Shown piece by piece: positions 26,422-34,264 of a DNA stretch of 64,000 nt (the stretch's first letter is position 1; the number at the start of each line of letters is the position of its first letter). The notes below the pieces were generated by a model that was not told the DNA's origin, did no database searches, and worked only from the letters and a program-made list of their open reading frames with translations. The position numbers and the translations under genes are program-made. The stretch lies in contig DXIH01000070.1 of NCBI GenBank assembly GCA_019112965.1, forward strand, positions 1 to 64,000, read 5' to 3'. Origin of the DNA: Candidatus Sphingomonas excrementigallinarum (GTDB lineage Bacteria > Pseudomonadota > Alphaproteobacteria > Sphingomonadales > Sphingomonadaceae).

Positions 26422-26731
26422 CGATCTGCTGCCGGGCGACGAGGACGCGATCCTCGACGACCTGGCGAAGAACGACCGCACCGCGATCGCCGCCGAGGCG
26501 ATCAAGAAGCAGCTCGCCCACTTCCTCCAGCAGGAAGACTTCATGGCGCGCGTCAAGGGTCTCGACTTTGCAAGCGGCGGGATCTTCAACCGCGACACGA
26601 CCATGCCGTTCATCCCGATGGACCGCGACGAGGCCGTCGTGCCGCTCGATCACAAGATCTCGGCATACGGATACGGCATGCAGGTGGTGCATCCGAAGCA
26701 CAGCACCATCATCACGAACGTCGGCTGCTGA
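26405..26731 (+). CDS. Hypothetical protein (108 aa)
   Basis: GTG 26,405 start, overlapping the previous gene by 17 nt. The N-terminal half is a charged helix (IAAEAIKKQLAHFLQQEDF); the C-terminal half is beta-like. Unknown function. Confidence 0.58.
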   Translation: MTDINDDLLPGDEDAILDDLAKNDRTAIAAEAIKKQLAHFLQQEDFMARVKGLDFASGGIFNRDTTMPFIPMDRDEAVVPLDHKISAYGYGMQVVHPKHSTIITNVGC

Positions 26732-27051
26732 TGCGCGAGGAGCAGAACGAGCGCGGCAAGGTCCGCTACCGGGTCAGCTATACGCGCCCCAGCGAGATGG
26801 ACGACGGCAAGCCTTGCCGGGTCTATTGCGAGAAGGACCACCCCGACGCCGACGAGGCGATCGTCGAGATCAACGGGCTCCAATATCAGGATTGGCGCTT
26901 CGGCAAGATCGAATACAGCCGCGGCTCGCCGCCCCGCTGGGATCACCGGCTGGAGACGCTGCTGCGGGCCTTCCAGTGCGCCTTCGACCAGGGTGTCGCC
27001 CACCAAAAGGTGACGATCCGTGACACGCTGCGCGAGGTCATCGGCCTGTGA
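26731..27051 (+). CDS. Hypothetical protein (106 aa)
   Basis: A small charged protein with a GKIEYSRGSPPRWDHRLE segment. One-base TGATG overlap before it and GTGA overlap after it fix it in the operon. No family recognised. Confidence 0.58.
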   Translation: MREEQNERGKVRYRVSYTRPSEMDDGKPCRVYCEKDHPDADEAIVEINGLQYQDWRFGKIEYSRGSPPRWDHRLETLLRAFQCAFDQGVAHQKVTIRDTLREVIGL

Positions 27052-27425
27052 GCGCCTATCACGAGGGCAATACCCAATACCGGCTACACAAGCTGCTCGC
27101 GAGCCGTCAGTATCGCATCACGGCGGTGGCCCAGATCAAGGGGCGCGCGTCGCAGTTCGCGCACAAGGTCAATGACGTCGGGCAGGGCGACCGCGAGGCC
27201 TTCCTTGAGGGCATCGACTATCTACGCCCCCAGGTCGCCCGCGCTGAATCGCTGGCAAACGGCATCGACCCGGCGCTCCCCGCTGACCCGGTGATCGACA
27301 AGGCTGTCGCACGCGAGGCCGAGCAACGCCGGCACCGGGAGGAAGCGGAGGCAGAGGCCCTCGCGATCAAGGAAGCGGCCGGCGCCTACCTCAACGAGCA
27401 ACACCCACTGTGGGGGACATTCTGA
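27048..27425 (+). CDS. Hypothetical helical protein with C-terminal HPLWGTF tag
   Basis: A 125-residue protein, mostly alpha-helical and rich in Glu/Ala/Arg (VAREAEQRRHREEAEAEA), ending NEQHPLWGTF. This ending belongs to the recurring (N/H)PLWGxF peptide of the element and is the only example found on the rightward strand. Function unknown. Confidence 0.6.
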   Translation: MSAYHEGNTQYRLHKLLASRQYRITAVAQIKGRASQFAHKVNDVGQGDREAFLEGIDYLRPQVARAESLANGIDPALPADPVIDKAVAREAEQRRHREEAEAEALAIKEAAGAYLNEQHPLWGTF

Positions 27426-28033
27426 TGACGATCACGATCCAGCATCCGCACGCACCCTGGTCGGTGAAGGTGCCCACGCCCGCCTACGAGGCAGCGGTCC
27501 CCAAGGTGCTCGCCGGCGCCAAGCACCACGAGGTCTTCGAGACGCTGCGCGATCATGGCACGCCGGTGCGTGGCGGTGGCAGGGGCAAATATCCCGCCAG
27601 CCAGGCCGCGACCGCACTCATGGCCCGCCACGCGGAGGGTCTGCTCGATCCTCGCCCGCGCTTCACCAAGGCGTTCGACGCACTCCGGGGTTATCGGCTC
27701 ACCAGGAGCGAAGCGGAGGAGCTGGTCTGCAAGGTGCTCGCGCCATGCGTCGTGGGAAGCGGGGTCAAGATCCAGCTGGTCGACGAGGACAAGCACGCAG
27801 CGAATCGGTCCGGCACATCCAGCGATGCGCGCGAGCCCGGTTTCTATTGGGTGCTGCCGATCTTCGACGTCGATGGCGATGCGGACAGCTGGCACCAGAA
27901 GCATCAGCCCGCCTATTGGGATGGGGTCATCTGGCACATGCTCGGCGTCGAAGACGAGGCCTGGCAGCCCAAATGGGTCGGCGAGCGCATTGCTCCTATG
28001 GATGGCACAAGCGAGCGAGCACCCGGCGCCTAG
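27425..28033 (+). CDS. Hypothetical protein (202 aa)
   Basis: Last gene of the rightward operon. It includes VRGGGRGKYPASQAATALMARHA, which looks like a helix-turn-helix-type segment, and a Trp-rich C-terminal part (YWDGVIWHML). No family recognised. A 541-nt gap follows. Confidence 0.6.
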   Translation: MTITIQHPHAPWSVKVPTPAYEAAVPKVLAGAKHHEVFETLRDHGTPVRGGGRGKYPASQAATALMARHAEGLLDPRPRFTKAFDALRGYRLTRSEAEELVCKVLAPCVVGSGVKIQLVDEDKHAANRSGTSSDAREPGFYWVLPIFDVDGDADSWHQKHQPAYWDGVIWHMLGVEDEAWQPKWVGERIAPMDGTSERAPGA

Positions 28034-28515
28034 CCGGGGGCGCGTTCCGCCCTGCCAACCTTTATCCTTGTGCCCTGGGCTCTCTTGCCCACATGATGCC
28101 CTGATCCCTGGTCCACACGACGCCAGGCTGCTCTTTCCCATGGTCCAACGGTCCACATGTCCGCGGCGAGCTCGTGGGTCCACTGGTCCTATGGTCTTCG
28201 TGGATGGCAGGACCACCGGAACACCGGCTGATAGGCGGCATCCGGGTAGGCGACTTGACACGTTTTCTAGGACTTCCGCTTGACACGGTCCCGAGCGAAT
28301 CACGAGTCGCACCGAGCGAGTCGCTTGCGGTGCGCATCGGTGTGTTACTGACGATATACGCTTAAATCGCGTTTTAAGCGTCACCAGACGCAAGCGTGCG
28401 CAATGCGGTGTCAGACACCAGACGCACCTAGAATGACGCTACATGGTGCGTTCTAGCGCGTTTCTGACTAGGTGCGCACCGCACGCACGCACCGCACCTA
28501 GCAGCGCACGCACAC
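28034..28515. other. Non-coding region between convergent operons
   Basis: No credible gene. It begins with GGTCC/TGG-rich sequence, continues with a hairpin CGCTTAAA-TCGCGT-TTTAAGCG (28,359-28,380), and ends with a dense run of CTAG-containing words (CACCTAG, CTAGGTG, TTCTAGCGCG). It separates the rightward genes from the leftward block. Confidence 0.55.
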
Positions 28516-28547
28516 AAAAGCGCGCTAGGTGTGTGACCTAGCGCGCT
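28516..28547 (-). terminator. Intrinsic terminator of the Pro-free gene
   Basis: A perfect 12-bp stem AGCGCGCTAGGT / ACCTAGCGCGCT with a 5-nt loop. In the leftward transcript it is followed by TTTT, as expected for a Rho-independent terminator. Confidence 0.7.
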
Positions 28548-28574
28548 AGAAGTGTTTGCGAAGTAGTGTTGCGG

Positions 28575-29447
28575 TTACTTCAAGAAGTCACCGCGAAACA
28601 TTGCGAAGAAACCGTGCGAAGTGTTGAGCGCGATTGCATCGCGGTTCTTTTGCACCGACTTGATTGCACCGAGGCCCAGAACGTCAAGCACGTTGCGCGC
28701 TTGCGACGATTGCGTTTCTGCACCGCTAGTCATTGCGACGTGACGCTGGTCGCGCAGATAGTCGATCAATTCAGCGTCTTTGATAAGAGCGCTAAAGTCA
28801 GAACCATTGAGGAACTTGCGGTTCACGTCGTTGGTGATGTCGGTGTGACCGCGATCGGTTGCGATAAGAGCGCATGCGATGAAAGCACGCGACACCTTTT
28901 CGAGTCGGTGACCGACACCAACCGCATACTGTGCCAGTTCGGTGACTTTCTTTAGCGCCTTCGCGTTGAACATTGCGTTGCTGCTAACCTTGCGCTCGAT
29001 AACGTCGCTTGCGGTGACACCGAGGGCGAGGAAGAACCGCGAAACCGCAATCTCGTTTTTCAGCATGCGGTTACGTTCACGAACGTAAGACGAGTCAGCG
29101 GTAAGCGACAAACCGTTGCTTGCCTCGAAGGTGTCGCGACGTGCGAAGCTATCGCGCAGCGCGTCAACCGCCGCGGTAACGGTCGCGGTGTCGAAGGAAA
29201 GCGCGGTGTCGCGCAGCGTGACCGTTTCGGTCGCGGTCGCATCGGTCGCATCGAGCGAAGCGAGGACCGAGTCGACGTCGTCGGTGTCGAGCGTCGCAAC
29301 GTCGGTGTCAGCGATCAGCGCAAGCGCGCCCACCGAGGTCGCAATGGTCAGACCGTTCTTGTTCGCATAGCGCGTCGCTGCCGACTTGTTAGCGAAAGCG
29401 CGCACCGAAACCGAACCGTTCGCGTCGACGAGGTTGAAGTCGATCAT
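28575..29447 (-). CDS. Hypothetical protein without proline or tryptophan (290 aa)
   Basis: A 290-residue protein starting MIDFNLVDANG at ATG 29,447 behind AAAGAAAGG. Residues 40-110 are Asp/Thr/Ala/Val-rich (DTDVATLDTDDVDSVLASLD); the rest is helical with KALKKVTELAQYAVGVGHRL. I find no Pro and no Trp in the translation. Ala and Gly codons GCC and GGC are rare, unlike its neighbours, so the segment looks compositionally foreign. No family recognised. Confidence 0.7.
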   Translation of the reverse strand: MIDFNLVDANGSVSVRAFANKSAATRYANKNGLTIATSVGALALIADTDVATLDTDDVDSVLASLDATDATATETVTLRDTALSFDTATVTAAVDALRDSFARRDTFEASNGLSLTADSSYVRERNRMLKNEIAVSRFFLALGVTASDVIERKVSSNAMFNAKALKKVTELAQYAVGVGHRLEKVSRAFIACALIATDRGHTDITNDVNRKFLNGSDFSALIKDAELIDYLRDQRHVAMTSGAETQSSQARNVLDVLGLGAIKSVQKNRDAIALNTSHGFFAMFRGDFLK

Positions 29448-29471
29448 GGAAAAAACCTTTCTTTCGAGTAG

Positions 29472-29565
29472 CAGCGAACCGCTTCGCTGCACCGCGGCAT
29501 CGCTGCGGTGTCATCGTTAGAGGAGGTTTTGTGTGTGTCGTCAAACACAATTCCGCATTTTTCAG
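29472..29565 (-). promoter_or_regulatory. Leader hairpin and class I-like promoter
   Basis: In transcript sense the leader carries CAGCGAA-GCGG-TTCGCTG (29,472-29,489), preceded by a second hairpin (29,491-29,511). Upstream is a GACGAC-ACACACA class I-like element at 29,531-29,542 without a good -35. Confidence 0.5.
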
Positions 29566-29975
29566 TTTTCCGCAGTTTTCTGCGCGTTTGCCGACCTTTT
29601 TTGAGCGCGAATCACCTAGCGACTCGCACCGAAAAGCACGCGACTCGGTGCGACTCGGTTGTGTCAGCGCGAATCGATTCGGTGACCGATTCGTCGGTGG
29701 ACCGCTAGATCATACGAATCGCGCGGCGCGCGTGGTCCAGATCCATGGACGGATCAAGCAAAATCCCACTGTGTCACCGTCCTACCACACCACCCATCTA
29801 CCCTGGTAACACACCACCACGCCCATGGCAGCCCCGAGCCCAATGAGCACCCCGAGCCCAAGCGTCCATGGCACCTATATGCCCGCGGCCCCGTATATGG
29901 ATTGGGCGCCGAACCCCATGAGCCCAATATGCCCAGCGACCCGATCCCCATGGGCATCCATGGACCCATGAGCCC
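29566..29975. other. Non-coding CCATGG-rich island
   Basis: No credible gene. The first half has repeated GACTCG/GCGAATC words; the second half is dense in CCATGG, CCCATGAGCCC and GGGCATCC words. Confidence 0.5.
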
Positions 29976-29977
29976 AA

Positions 29978-30014
29978 GAAAATCCCCAGGAGCGAGGGGG
30001 TGACGCTCCTGGGG
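29978..30014 (-). terminator. Intrinsic terminator
   Basis: Stem CCCCAGGAGCG (29,984-29,994) pairs with CGCTCCTGGGG (30,004-30,014); the leftward RNA continues with ATTTTC. It ends the unit of the gene at 30,060-30,407. Confidence 0.75.
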
Positions 30015-30059
30015 CGACGAGCCCGGTGGGGTGGGGGCTTATGGGCTCGCCGATCTCGT

Positions 30060-30407
30060 TCAAGCCGCGATCTTGATGGGCTCGGCGATCACTTCCACGA
30101 TGAGCTCGGGCACCATGCGCTCGGCGATCTCCATGAGGGCATGGGCATCTTGCCAGTGGCAGCGAAGGCTCGAGCCCCGCGTGCAGCAGACCATCTCGAA
30201 GGCGAGCGGGTAGGGTGCGATCGAGGGCAGGGGCGATGGGATCACGAACATCGCGCTCCAGCGGCTCACCGTGGGCGTGGACTCGTAGGGAGCGCCCAGG
30301 CGATGCTTGATGATACCGGCGAGGCAGTCGGGGATGCGGATGCACTCCATGTGGTCGATCTCGGTGGGACCAACGAGCTTGGCGAAGGTCAGCAGCTTGA
30401 CGTCCAT
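30060..30407 (-). CDS. Hypothetical protein (115 aa)
   Basis: ATG 30,407 (MDVKLLTF) is chosen because AAAGGA stands 8 nt upstream; ATG 30,416 would abut it. The protein contains CLAGIIKHRLGAPYE and ends EPIKIAA. No family recognised. It forms a single-gene unit with its own promoter and terminator. Confidence 0.65.
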   Translation of the reverse strand: MDVKLLTFAKLVGPTEIDHMECIRIPDCLAGIIKHRLGAPYESTPTVSRWSAMFVIPSPLPSIAPYPLAFEMVCCTRGSSLRCHWQDAHALMEIAERMVPELIVEVIAEPIKIAA

Positions 30408-30430
30408 GATATTCATCCTTTCGAGCATCT

Positions 30431-30488
30431 GATGCACCGCTGCATCGCTTGCTGTGTGTGTTATTGACCATGCACCTCATGGAACCAA
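30431..30488 (-). promoter_or_regulatory. Class I promoter with GCGG leader hairpin
   Basis: In transcript sense: TTGGTT (-35), 17 nt ending TGCATGGTC, AATAAC (-10), ACACACAG, then hairpin GATGCA-GCGG-TGCATC (30,431-30,446) shortly before the ribosome binding site. Confidence 0.65.
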
Positions 30489-30654
30489 GTGGCAAGAGGT
30501 CACTGACACATGGAATATGCGTGTCGATCGCCACAATGCCGCATTGAGCCCCACGAGCCCAGCGCATGCCTGGTGCCCATGGACGCCTGGATGCCTTGGA
30601 CGCCTGGAGCCTGGTCACCCTGGTCCATGGATGCCCATGGGATTGCCGGTCACC
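30489..30654. other. Non-coding CCATGG-rich stretch
   Basis: No credible gene; several CCATGG and TGCCCATGG words between a promoter and the terminator of the next unit. Confidence 0.5.
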
Positions 30655-30687
30655 ACAAAACCCGGCGAGGCATGATGGCTCACCGGG
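30655..30687 (-). terminator. Intrinsic terminator
   Basis: In the leftward RNA CCCGGUGAG pairs with CUCGCCGGG (one G-U) and is followed by UUUUG. It closes the 30,714-31,095 unit. Confidence 0.7.
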
Positions 30688-30713
30688 CTCTGGGAGATTT
30701 AGATCACCTCCTT

Positions 30714-30938
30714 TCAGCGGATAATGGGTCGGGCAGACATCCAGACCAGGATGGGCAGCATGATCGCGAGGATCGAGCCCAGGATGCTCACGATCGCCGG
30801 CACGCTCTGGGGCTTGCCCATCAGGTCCAGCGGCGGGTTCCAGAAGATCCAGATCATCGCGATGGCGACGAGGACGGAGAGGGCAACGATCACATGGTCG
30901 CCCATGCTGATGCGCTTGCTAGGATCGGTGTAGCGCAT
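30714..30938 (-). CDS. Small two-helix membrane protein
   Basis: A 74-residue protein with two hydrophobic helices (VIVALSVLVAIAMIWIFW and VSILGSILAIMLPILVWM) joined by a short NPP loop. ATG 30,938 has AAGGGG upstream. Function unknown; holin-like size and layout are noted, but no lysis genes are nearby. Confidence 0.62.
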   Translation of the reverse strand: MRYTDPSKRISMGDHVIVALSVLVAIAMIWIFWNPPLDLMGKPQSVPAIVSILGSILAIMLPILVWMSARPIIR

Positions 30939-30942
30939 GGGC

Positions 30943-31095
30943 TCACATCCCCTTGAGGGCGCGTGACCCACGGCGGCGAGCGTGACGGGCACGACGGGCG
31001 GCCTTCTCGATGCCAGCCTGGGAATTGTCGAGGTCGACCATGCCGGTCGCCAGAGCAAACGCCATGCACTCGTCTTCATAACCGGGCTTGAACAT
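30943..31095 (-). CDS. Small basic hypothetical protein (50 aa)
   Basis: MFKPGYEDECMAFALATGM opens a short protein whose end is strongly basic (ARRARHARRRGSRA). Start ATG 31,095 lies behind GAGAAAGG. It is the first gene after a class II promoter. Confidence 0.55.
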   Translation of the reverse strand: MFKPGYEDECMAFALATGMVDLDNSQAGIEKAARRARHARRRGSRALKGM

Positions 31096-31121
31096 CGTGG
31101 CACCTTTCTCATCGTGTTGGT

Positions 31122-31180
31122 CGAGCACCGCTGCTCGGTGATTATGAGATAGACGCGCTGTCCGATGGATGCGGGTGGCT
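31122..31180 (-). promoter_or_regulatory. Class II promoter with GCGG leader hairpin
   Basis: In transcript sense: CCACCCGCATCCATCGG block (31,161-31,177), about 16 nt, ATCTCATAATC, then hairpin CGAGCA-GCGG-TGCTCG (31,122-31,137). Confidence 0.6.
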
Positions 31181-31412
31181 TGTTCGAGCGTGGTCCGGTG
31201 GGTCCGCTATTCCATGGTGACGCTGGGCGCATTGGGCACGGTGATCCCATGGGCATCCATGGGCGCGCGGTCATGGTGGATTGGGCGCGATGATCCCATG
31301 GAGCTCGGGGAGCCCGCGGGCGCGCGTGGCACATGCCTGTATGGATTTGGACCCGTATATGGGAAGCCCGCCGGTGCTCATCGGGCTCGGGGTGCCATGG
31401 GCTTATGGGCAC
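31181..31412. other. Non-coding CCATGG-rich island
   Basis: No credible gene; about five CCATGG words in 230 bases, including GGGCATCCATGGGC, plus repeated ATTGGGC. Confidence 0.5.
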
Positions 31413-31444
31413 AAAGAAAAGGCGAGCTCCGAAGAACTCGCCTT
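31413..31444 (-). terminator. Intrinsic terminator
   Basis: Stem AAGGCGAG (31,419-31,426) with CTCGCCTT (31,437-31,444); the leftward RNA has a UUCG-type loop and runs into UUUUCUUUG. It ends the 31,523-31,711 gene. Confidence 0.75.
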
Positions 31445-31522
31445 GTCTCCCTCGGCCCGCGGGAAAGGTGACCAGCGGGCGTCGTTGCGGTCTGGGTGAT
31501 CTAGCCCATTGCCCTCATGGGA

Positions 31523-31711
31523 TCAATGGATGACGAACTCGAATGTCTCCACGGCGGGATTGTTCACCGCGTCGGTGATGCCCTCGGCGAGGTCGCTGAC
31601 ATGCTCGTCCATATCGGGCGATCCGCTGTCGGCGCCCACCTCAAGCGCTCCAGCCAGGTGGCTCGCGATCTCTTTGGGCACGTCGATGGTAATCCGAACA
31701 CGGTCGCTCAT
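31523..31711 (-). CDS. Small acidic protein (62 aa)
   Basis: MSDRVRITIDVPKEIASHLAG opens like a small beta-alpha protein; the C-terminal half is acidic. ATG 31,711 has AAGGAG upstream. No family recognised; it forms a unit alone. Confidence 0.65.
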   Translation of the reverse strand: MSDRVRITIDVPKEIASHLAGALEVGADSGSPDMDEHVSDLAEGITDAVNNPAVETFEFVIH

Positions 31712-31724
31712 TGCACGCTCCTTA

Positions 31725-31762
31725 GTGTGTGTCGCTGCGTATGCACTCTGATAGCATGCGAA
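31725..31762 (-). promoter_or_regulatory. Class I-like promoter
   Basis: In transcript sense TGCATACGCAGCGACACACAC precedes AAGGAG and the ATG at 31,711. The AC tract and TGCAT are present; the -35 is poor. Confidence 0.45.
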
Positions 31763-32088
31763 CTCATGGACAGAAGCGGCTAGTTGACGGGCTCAACCTT
31801 GGGTGTGTTGGTGTAATGGGACGCTGAAACGGTCCTCGGCTCTCCATGGCACGCCGGCCACAGCGAGGCCCGCCCGTGTAGGGCACAAGTGAACAAAGGG
31901 CTCTCACACAAAACGAGCGCGCGAATCTACCCTCCCAGCATATCCATGATCTCCATACGATCGACGTGCTCCATGGGTGATGCTTCCATAGGGGTTAGGG
32001 TGCCCATGGGGACGATGCCTGCCATAGGTGCCTACACGCCGATTGCCTCTCTATCCTGGACTGCCTCTGTCCTATGGAGTGTGCCTCT
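31763..32088. other. Non-coding CCATGG/CCATAGG-rich region
   Basis: No credible gene. It carries repeated CCATGG, CCATAG and TGCCTCT words and no clear terminator. Confidence 0.45.
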
Positions 32089-32343
32089 CTATCCGAAGCT
32101 GGCCCATAGGGGGTTCGCTTCCATGGAGCGCTTGCTCATGGCTGCCTCATGGTCGGCGTCGTAATCGTCGGCCCATAGCTGTGCCTCTTTGATTGCGTCG
32201 GCGAGGGTGTCGTGGGCGTTGATCGTCATTCCGCCGTCGCCTGCGATCACCTTGAACTCGCCATCGCTCTCGATCACGTTGAAGTGACCTTGGCCGTCCA
32301 TCTCCGAGGCGTGGTTGGCTGATATGGTCTCGTGGTGGATCAC
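32089..32343 (-). CDS. Hypothetical protein with C-terminal NPLWASFG tag
   Basis: An 84-residue protein from GTG 32,343, with beta-like VIESDGEFKVIAGDGG and an acidic helix, ending SMEANPLWASFG. The ending is a variant of the element's shared C-terminal peptide with one extra Gly. Last gene of a three-gene unit. Confidence 0.62.
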   Translation of the reverse strand: MIHHETISANHASEMDGQGHFNVIESDGEFKVIAGDGGMTINAHDTLADAIKEAQLWADDYDADHEAAMSKRSMEANPLWASFG

Positions 32344-32346
32344 GGT

Positions 32347-32658
32347 TCAGTAGCCGTCCTTGCGCTTCTCGTGGGCGACGCACTCGTCCAGATAGTCGGC
32401 GAGGTGGGATGCCTTGGTGAAGCCCAGGTCTTTCTCCCATTCCTCGGCGCTCATCAGTTCGCCCTTGATGATGCCCGGCTCGGGGCGGTTGAGCCATGCG
32501 ACGTATTCGGCCAGCGTCCATAGCCCTGGCTTGTCCAGGCCGGGATCGGTCTCGCCGATGAGTTCGGTCAGGGCTGCCTGGCGGACGGCTTCAATCGGGC
32601 TGGTGAGGCGCAGTTCGAGTTTCGCCTTGTGCGACATGTAAAGCGAGAGCGTTGCCAT
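32347..32658 (-). CDS. Hypothetical protein (103 aa)
   Basis: A helical protein containing RQAALTELIGETDP and YLDECVAHEKRKDGY. It is 3 nt from both neighbours, implying co-translation. No family recognised. Confidence 0.62.
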   Translation of the reverse strand: MATLSLYMSHKAKLELRLTSPIEAVRQAALTELIGETDPGLDKPGLWTLAEYVAWLNRPEPGIIKGELMSAEEWEKDLGFTKASHLADYLDECVAHEKRKDGY

Positions 32659-32661
32659 CGG

Positions 32662-32970
32662 TCAGCGCTCCACCTGGCGGGCGATCCAATCGAGGTCACC
32701 GCCGGTGTCCTGGTCCTCGTTGGAGCCGCCGGCGACACCCAGGAAGCCATAGAGCCGATCATACCCGCGCCCTGGCATCGCTGCCTCCATGCGGATGCGA
32801 TCACCGCGATACATGGGCACGAGGCCGGCGATGACTGCTGCGGCTGCCAAGTGGGCGTGATCCGCGTGACCGTCGAGGCTGAACTCGGCCGTGAACGCCT
32901 CTGCCTCGTATGCGTCGGTTCCGGGTGTGGCCGCGTGCTGCGTCCAGACAGTGACCTTGATCTTGTCCAT
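32662..32970 (-). CDS. Hypothetical protein (102 aa)
   Basis: MDKIKVTVWTQHAATPG starts at ATG 32,970 behind GAGGAAGG. The middle is Ala-rich and helical. First gene of its unit, behind a class II promoter. No family recognised. Confidence 0.62.
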   Translation of the reverse strand: MDKIKVTVWTQHAATPGTDAYEAEAFTAEFSLDGHADHAHLAAAAVIAGLVPMYRGDRIRMEAAMPGRGYDRLYGFLGVAGGSNEDQDTGGDLDWIARQVER

Positions 32971-32989
32971 GGTCGATACCTTCCTCATC

Positions 32990-33047
32990 GAGCACCGCTG
33001 CTCTGTGATTCAGGTATGGTCTGCCTGTTCGGTGGATGCGGGTGGGC
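32990..33047 (-). promoter_or_regulatory. Class II promoter with GCGG leader hairpin
   Basis: In transcript sense: GCCCACCCGCATCCACCG (33,030-33,047), about 16 nt, ATACCTGAATCA, then hairpin GAGCA-GCGG-TGCTC (32,990-33,003). It overlaps the 3' end of the gene at 33,010. Confidence 0.62.
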
Positions 33048-33339
33048 TATTGCTGCGGATGATGGGCTCCTCGAAGGCGCACACGTTCAGCTTGATGACC
33101 TTGGGCTTCTGCCATGCCTCTATGGTGGCTGCGTGGTCGGCGGCGTCCTTGTGGCATTGGAACCATAGGTCGCTGTTCATCCATGCCCACTGGCCCGACG
33201 TGTAGCCCATGCGCCGCGGGTGCGAGTAGCCGCCGATCGTCTCCACGAGGTAGACGAGGTTGGGGCGGAACTTGACCATGCCCTTGCGCAGCCGGAGCCG
33301 TTTCGCTCCCTCCATCAGCTCGGCGATCTTGAGCGCCAT
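33010..33339 (-). CDS. Hypothetical protein (109 aa)
   Basis: A basic protein with KRLRLRKGMVKFRPNLVYLV and a Trp-rich middle (QWAWMNSDLWFQCH). Its last 14 codons run through a class II promoter block, so the C-terminal residues NSPPASTEQ are probably dictated by the promoter. Last gene of a six-gene unit. Confidence 0.6.
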   Translation of the reverse strand: MALKIAELMEGAKRLRLRKGMVKFRPNLVYLVETIGGYSHPRRMGYTSGQWAWMNSDLWFQCHKDAADHAATIEAWQKPKVIKLNVCAFEEPIIRSNSPPASTEQADHT

Positions 33340-33342
33340 GGA

Positions 33343-33693
33343 TCAGCTGTCCTCCAGGTAATCGCGCGTGGTGGCGAACATGATCTGCGTGATGATCCGC
33401 TCCCGGCTGACTGCCTCGGTGCGGCCGAGCTTCCATGGGTGGTCGATCGGCGCCTTGGAGCAGAAGAAGGCGTGGTTGGCCTTGGGGTTGCGTTCGTCGA
33501 TCGCCGCGATCAGCGGGGTGACCAGATCGTCGTCCCAGGTCTGCCCGATCCAGTTGAGGAGGTCTTTCTGCCCTTCGAGCGCGATCGCCTTGGGGTTGGG
33601 GTTCGCCAGCCATTGCGCGAAGCTGGGGCGAGGCTCGGGCTTCGGCTTCTGGTCGCTGACCGCGAAGTGGGAGAGGGTCCGTGGGTCGATCAT
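33343..33693 (-). CDS. Hypothetical protein (116 aa)
   Basis: MIDPRTLSHFAVSDQKPKPE begins at ATG 33,693, which overlaps the upstream stop (ATGA). Contains WIGQTWDDDLVTPLIAAIDE. No family recognised. Confidence 0.6.
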   Translation of the reverse strand: MIDPRTLSHFAVSDQKPKPEPRPSFAQWLANPNPKAIALEGQKDLLNWIGQTWDDDLVTPLIAAIDERNPKANHAFFCSKAPIDHPWKLGRTEAVSRERIITQIMFATTRDYLEDS

Positions 33694-34019
33694 GCCTTGC
33701 GCTCCGGTTCGTATCGCCACCGCTTGAGGTGGTCTTTCTCTGGGATCAGCCTCATGCCGATCAGCTGGTCGGGGTTGGTATAGCCGCGGCGACCCGCTTC
33801 ATCACGGATCTTGTCCAGCAGCACGCCCTGGATCACGGACTTGATGCCGTCGATCTCGACCAGCAGCGTGCCGTGGCTGATATGCTCAAGGGCCGTGATG
33901 GTGACGGGTTCGGGGCGGGCTGCCTCGAACTTGACGGACCGGAAGATGACGGGGCGATCGGTTCGCTCCTCCAGCATCTCCTGCTTCTTCGCCTTGATCC
34001 TTTCGATCGCGCTGGTCAT
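33690..34019 (-). CDS. Hypothetical protein (109 aa)
   Basis: A charged helical N-terminus (ERIKAKKQEMLEERTDRP) followed by beta-like segments. ATGA overlaps on both sides. No family recognised. Confidence 0.6.
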   Translation of the reverse strand: MTSAIERIKAKKQEMLEERTDRPVIFRSVKFEAARPEPVTITALEHISHGTLLVEIDGIKSVIQGVLLDKIRDEAGRRGYTNPDQLIGMRLIPEKDHLKRWRYEPERKA

Positions 34020-34264
34020 TCGATGATCCCCATAGCCTGCTCGTATTCGTCGCAGACCTCCTCGGCGAGGAAGTGGATGATGCGATATTCGCCTGCGATC
34101 GCGCGGTGATTGACGACGTTGGGTCCGCTCGATCCGCCTCGGGGGCTGACGACGCCACGCTTGATAAAATCCATGACGAGCGCGAAGTGGCGTTCTCGGC
34201 CCTCATCGTCCACCACAACGTCGTATGCGCGACATGGCTGTGCCTCGTTGACCTTGACCTTCAC
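34016..34264 (-). CDS. Hypothetical protein (82 aa)
   Basis: GTG start; contains AYDVVVDDEGRERHFALVMDF and a glycine loop, then an acidic helix. Overlaps both neighbours by 4 nt. Unknown function. Confidence 0.58.
   Translation of the reverse strand: MKVKVNEAQPCRAYDVVVDDEGRERHFALVMDFIKRGVVSPRGGSSGPNVVNHRAIAGEYRIIHFLAEEVCDEYEQAMGIIE

Noticed and set aside
29508..29708. A 66-codon plus-strand frame
   Set aside because: It covers a promoter-like element and repeats and has a biased Ser/Arg/Val translation without homology.
30714..30938. Holin call for the two-helix membrane protein
   Set aside because: Size and topology fit, but there is no endolysin or spanin nearby and many small membrane proteins occur in this block.
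31169..32164. Plus-strand frames in the CCATGG-rich gaps (such as 31,169-31,471 and 31,889-32,164)
   Set aside because: Low-complexity translations driven by CCATGG words, no ribosome sites, and overlap with promoters or terminators of leftward units.
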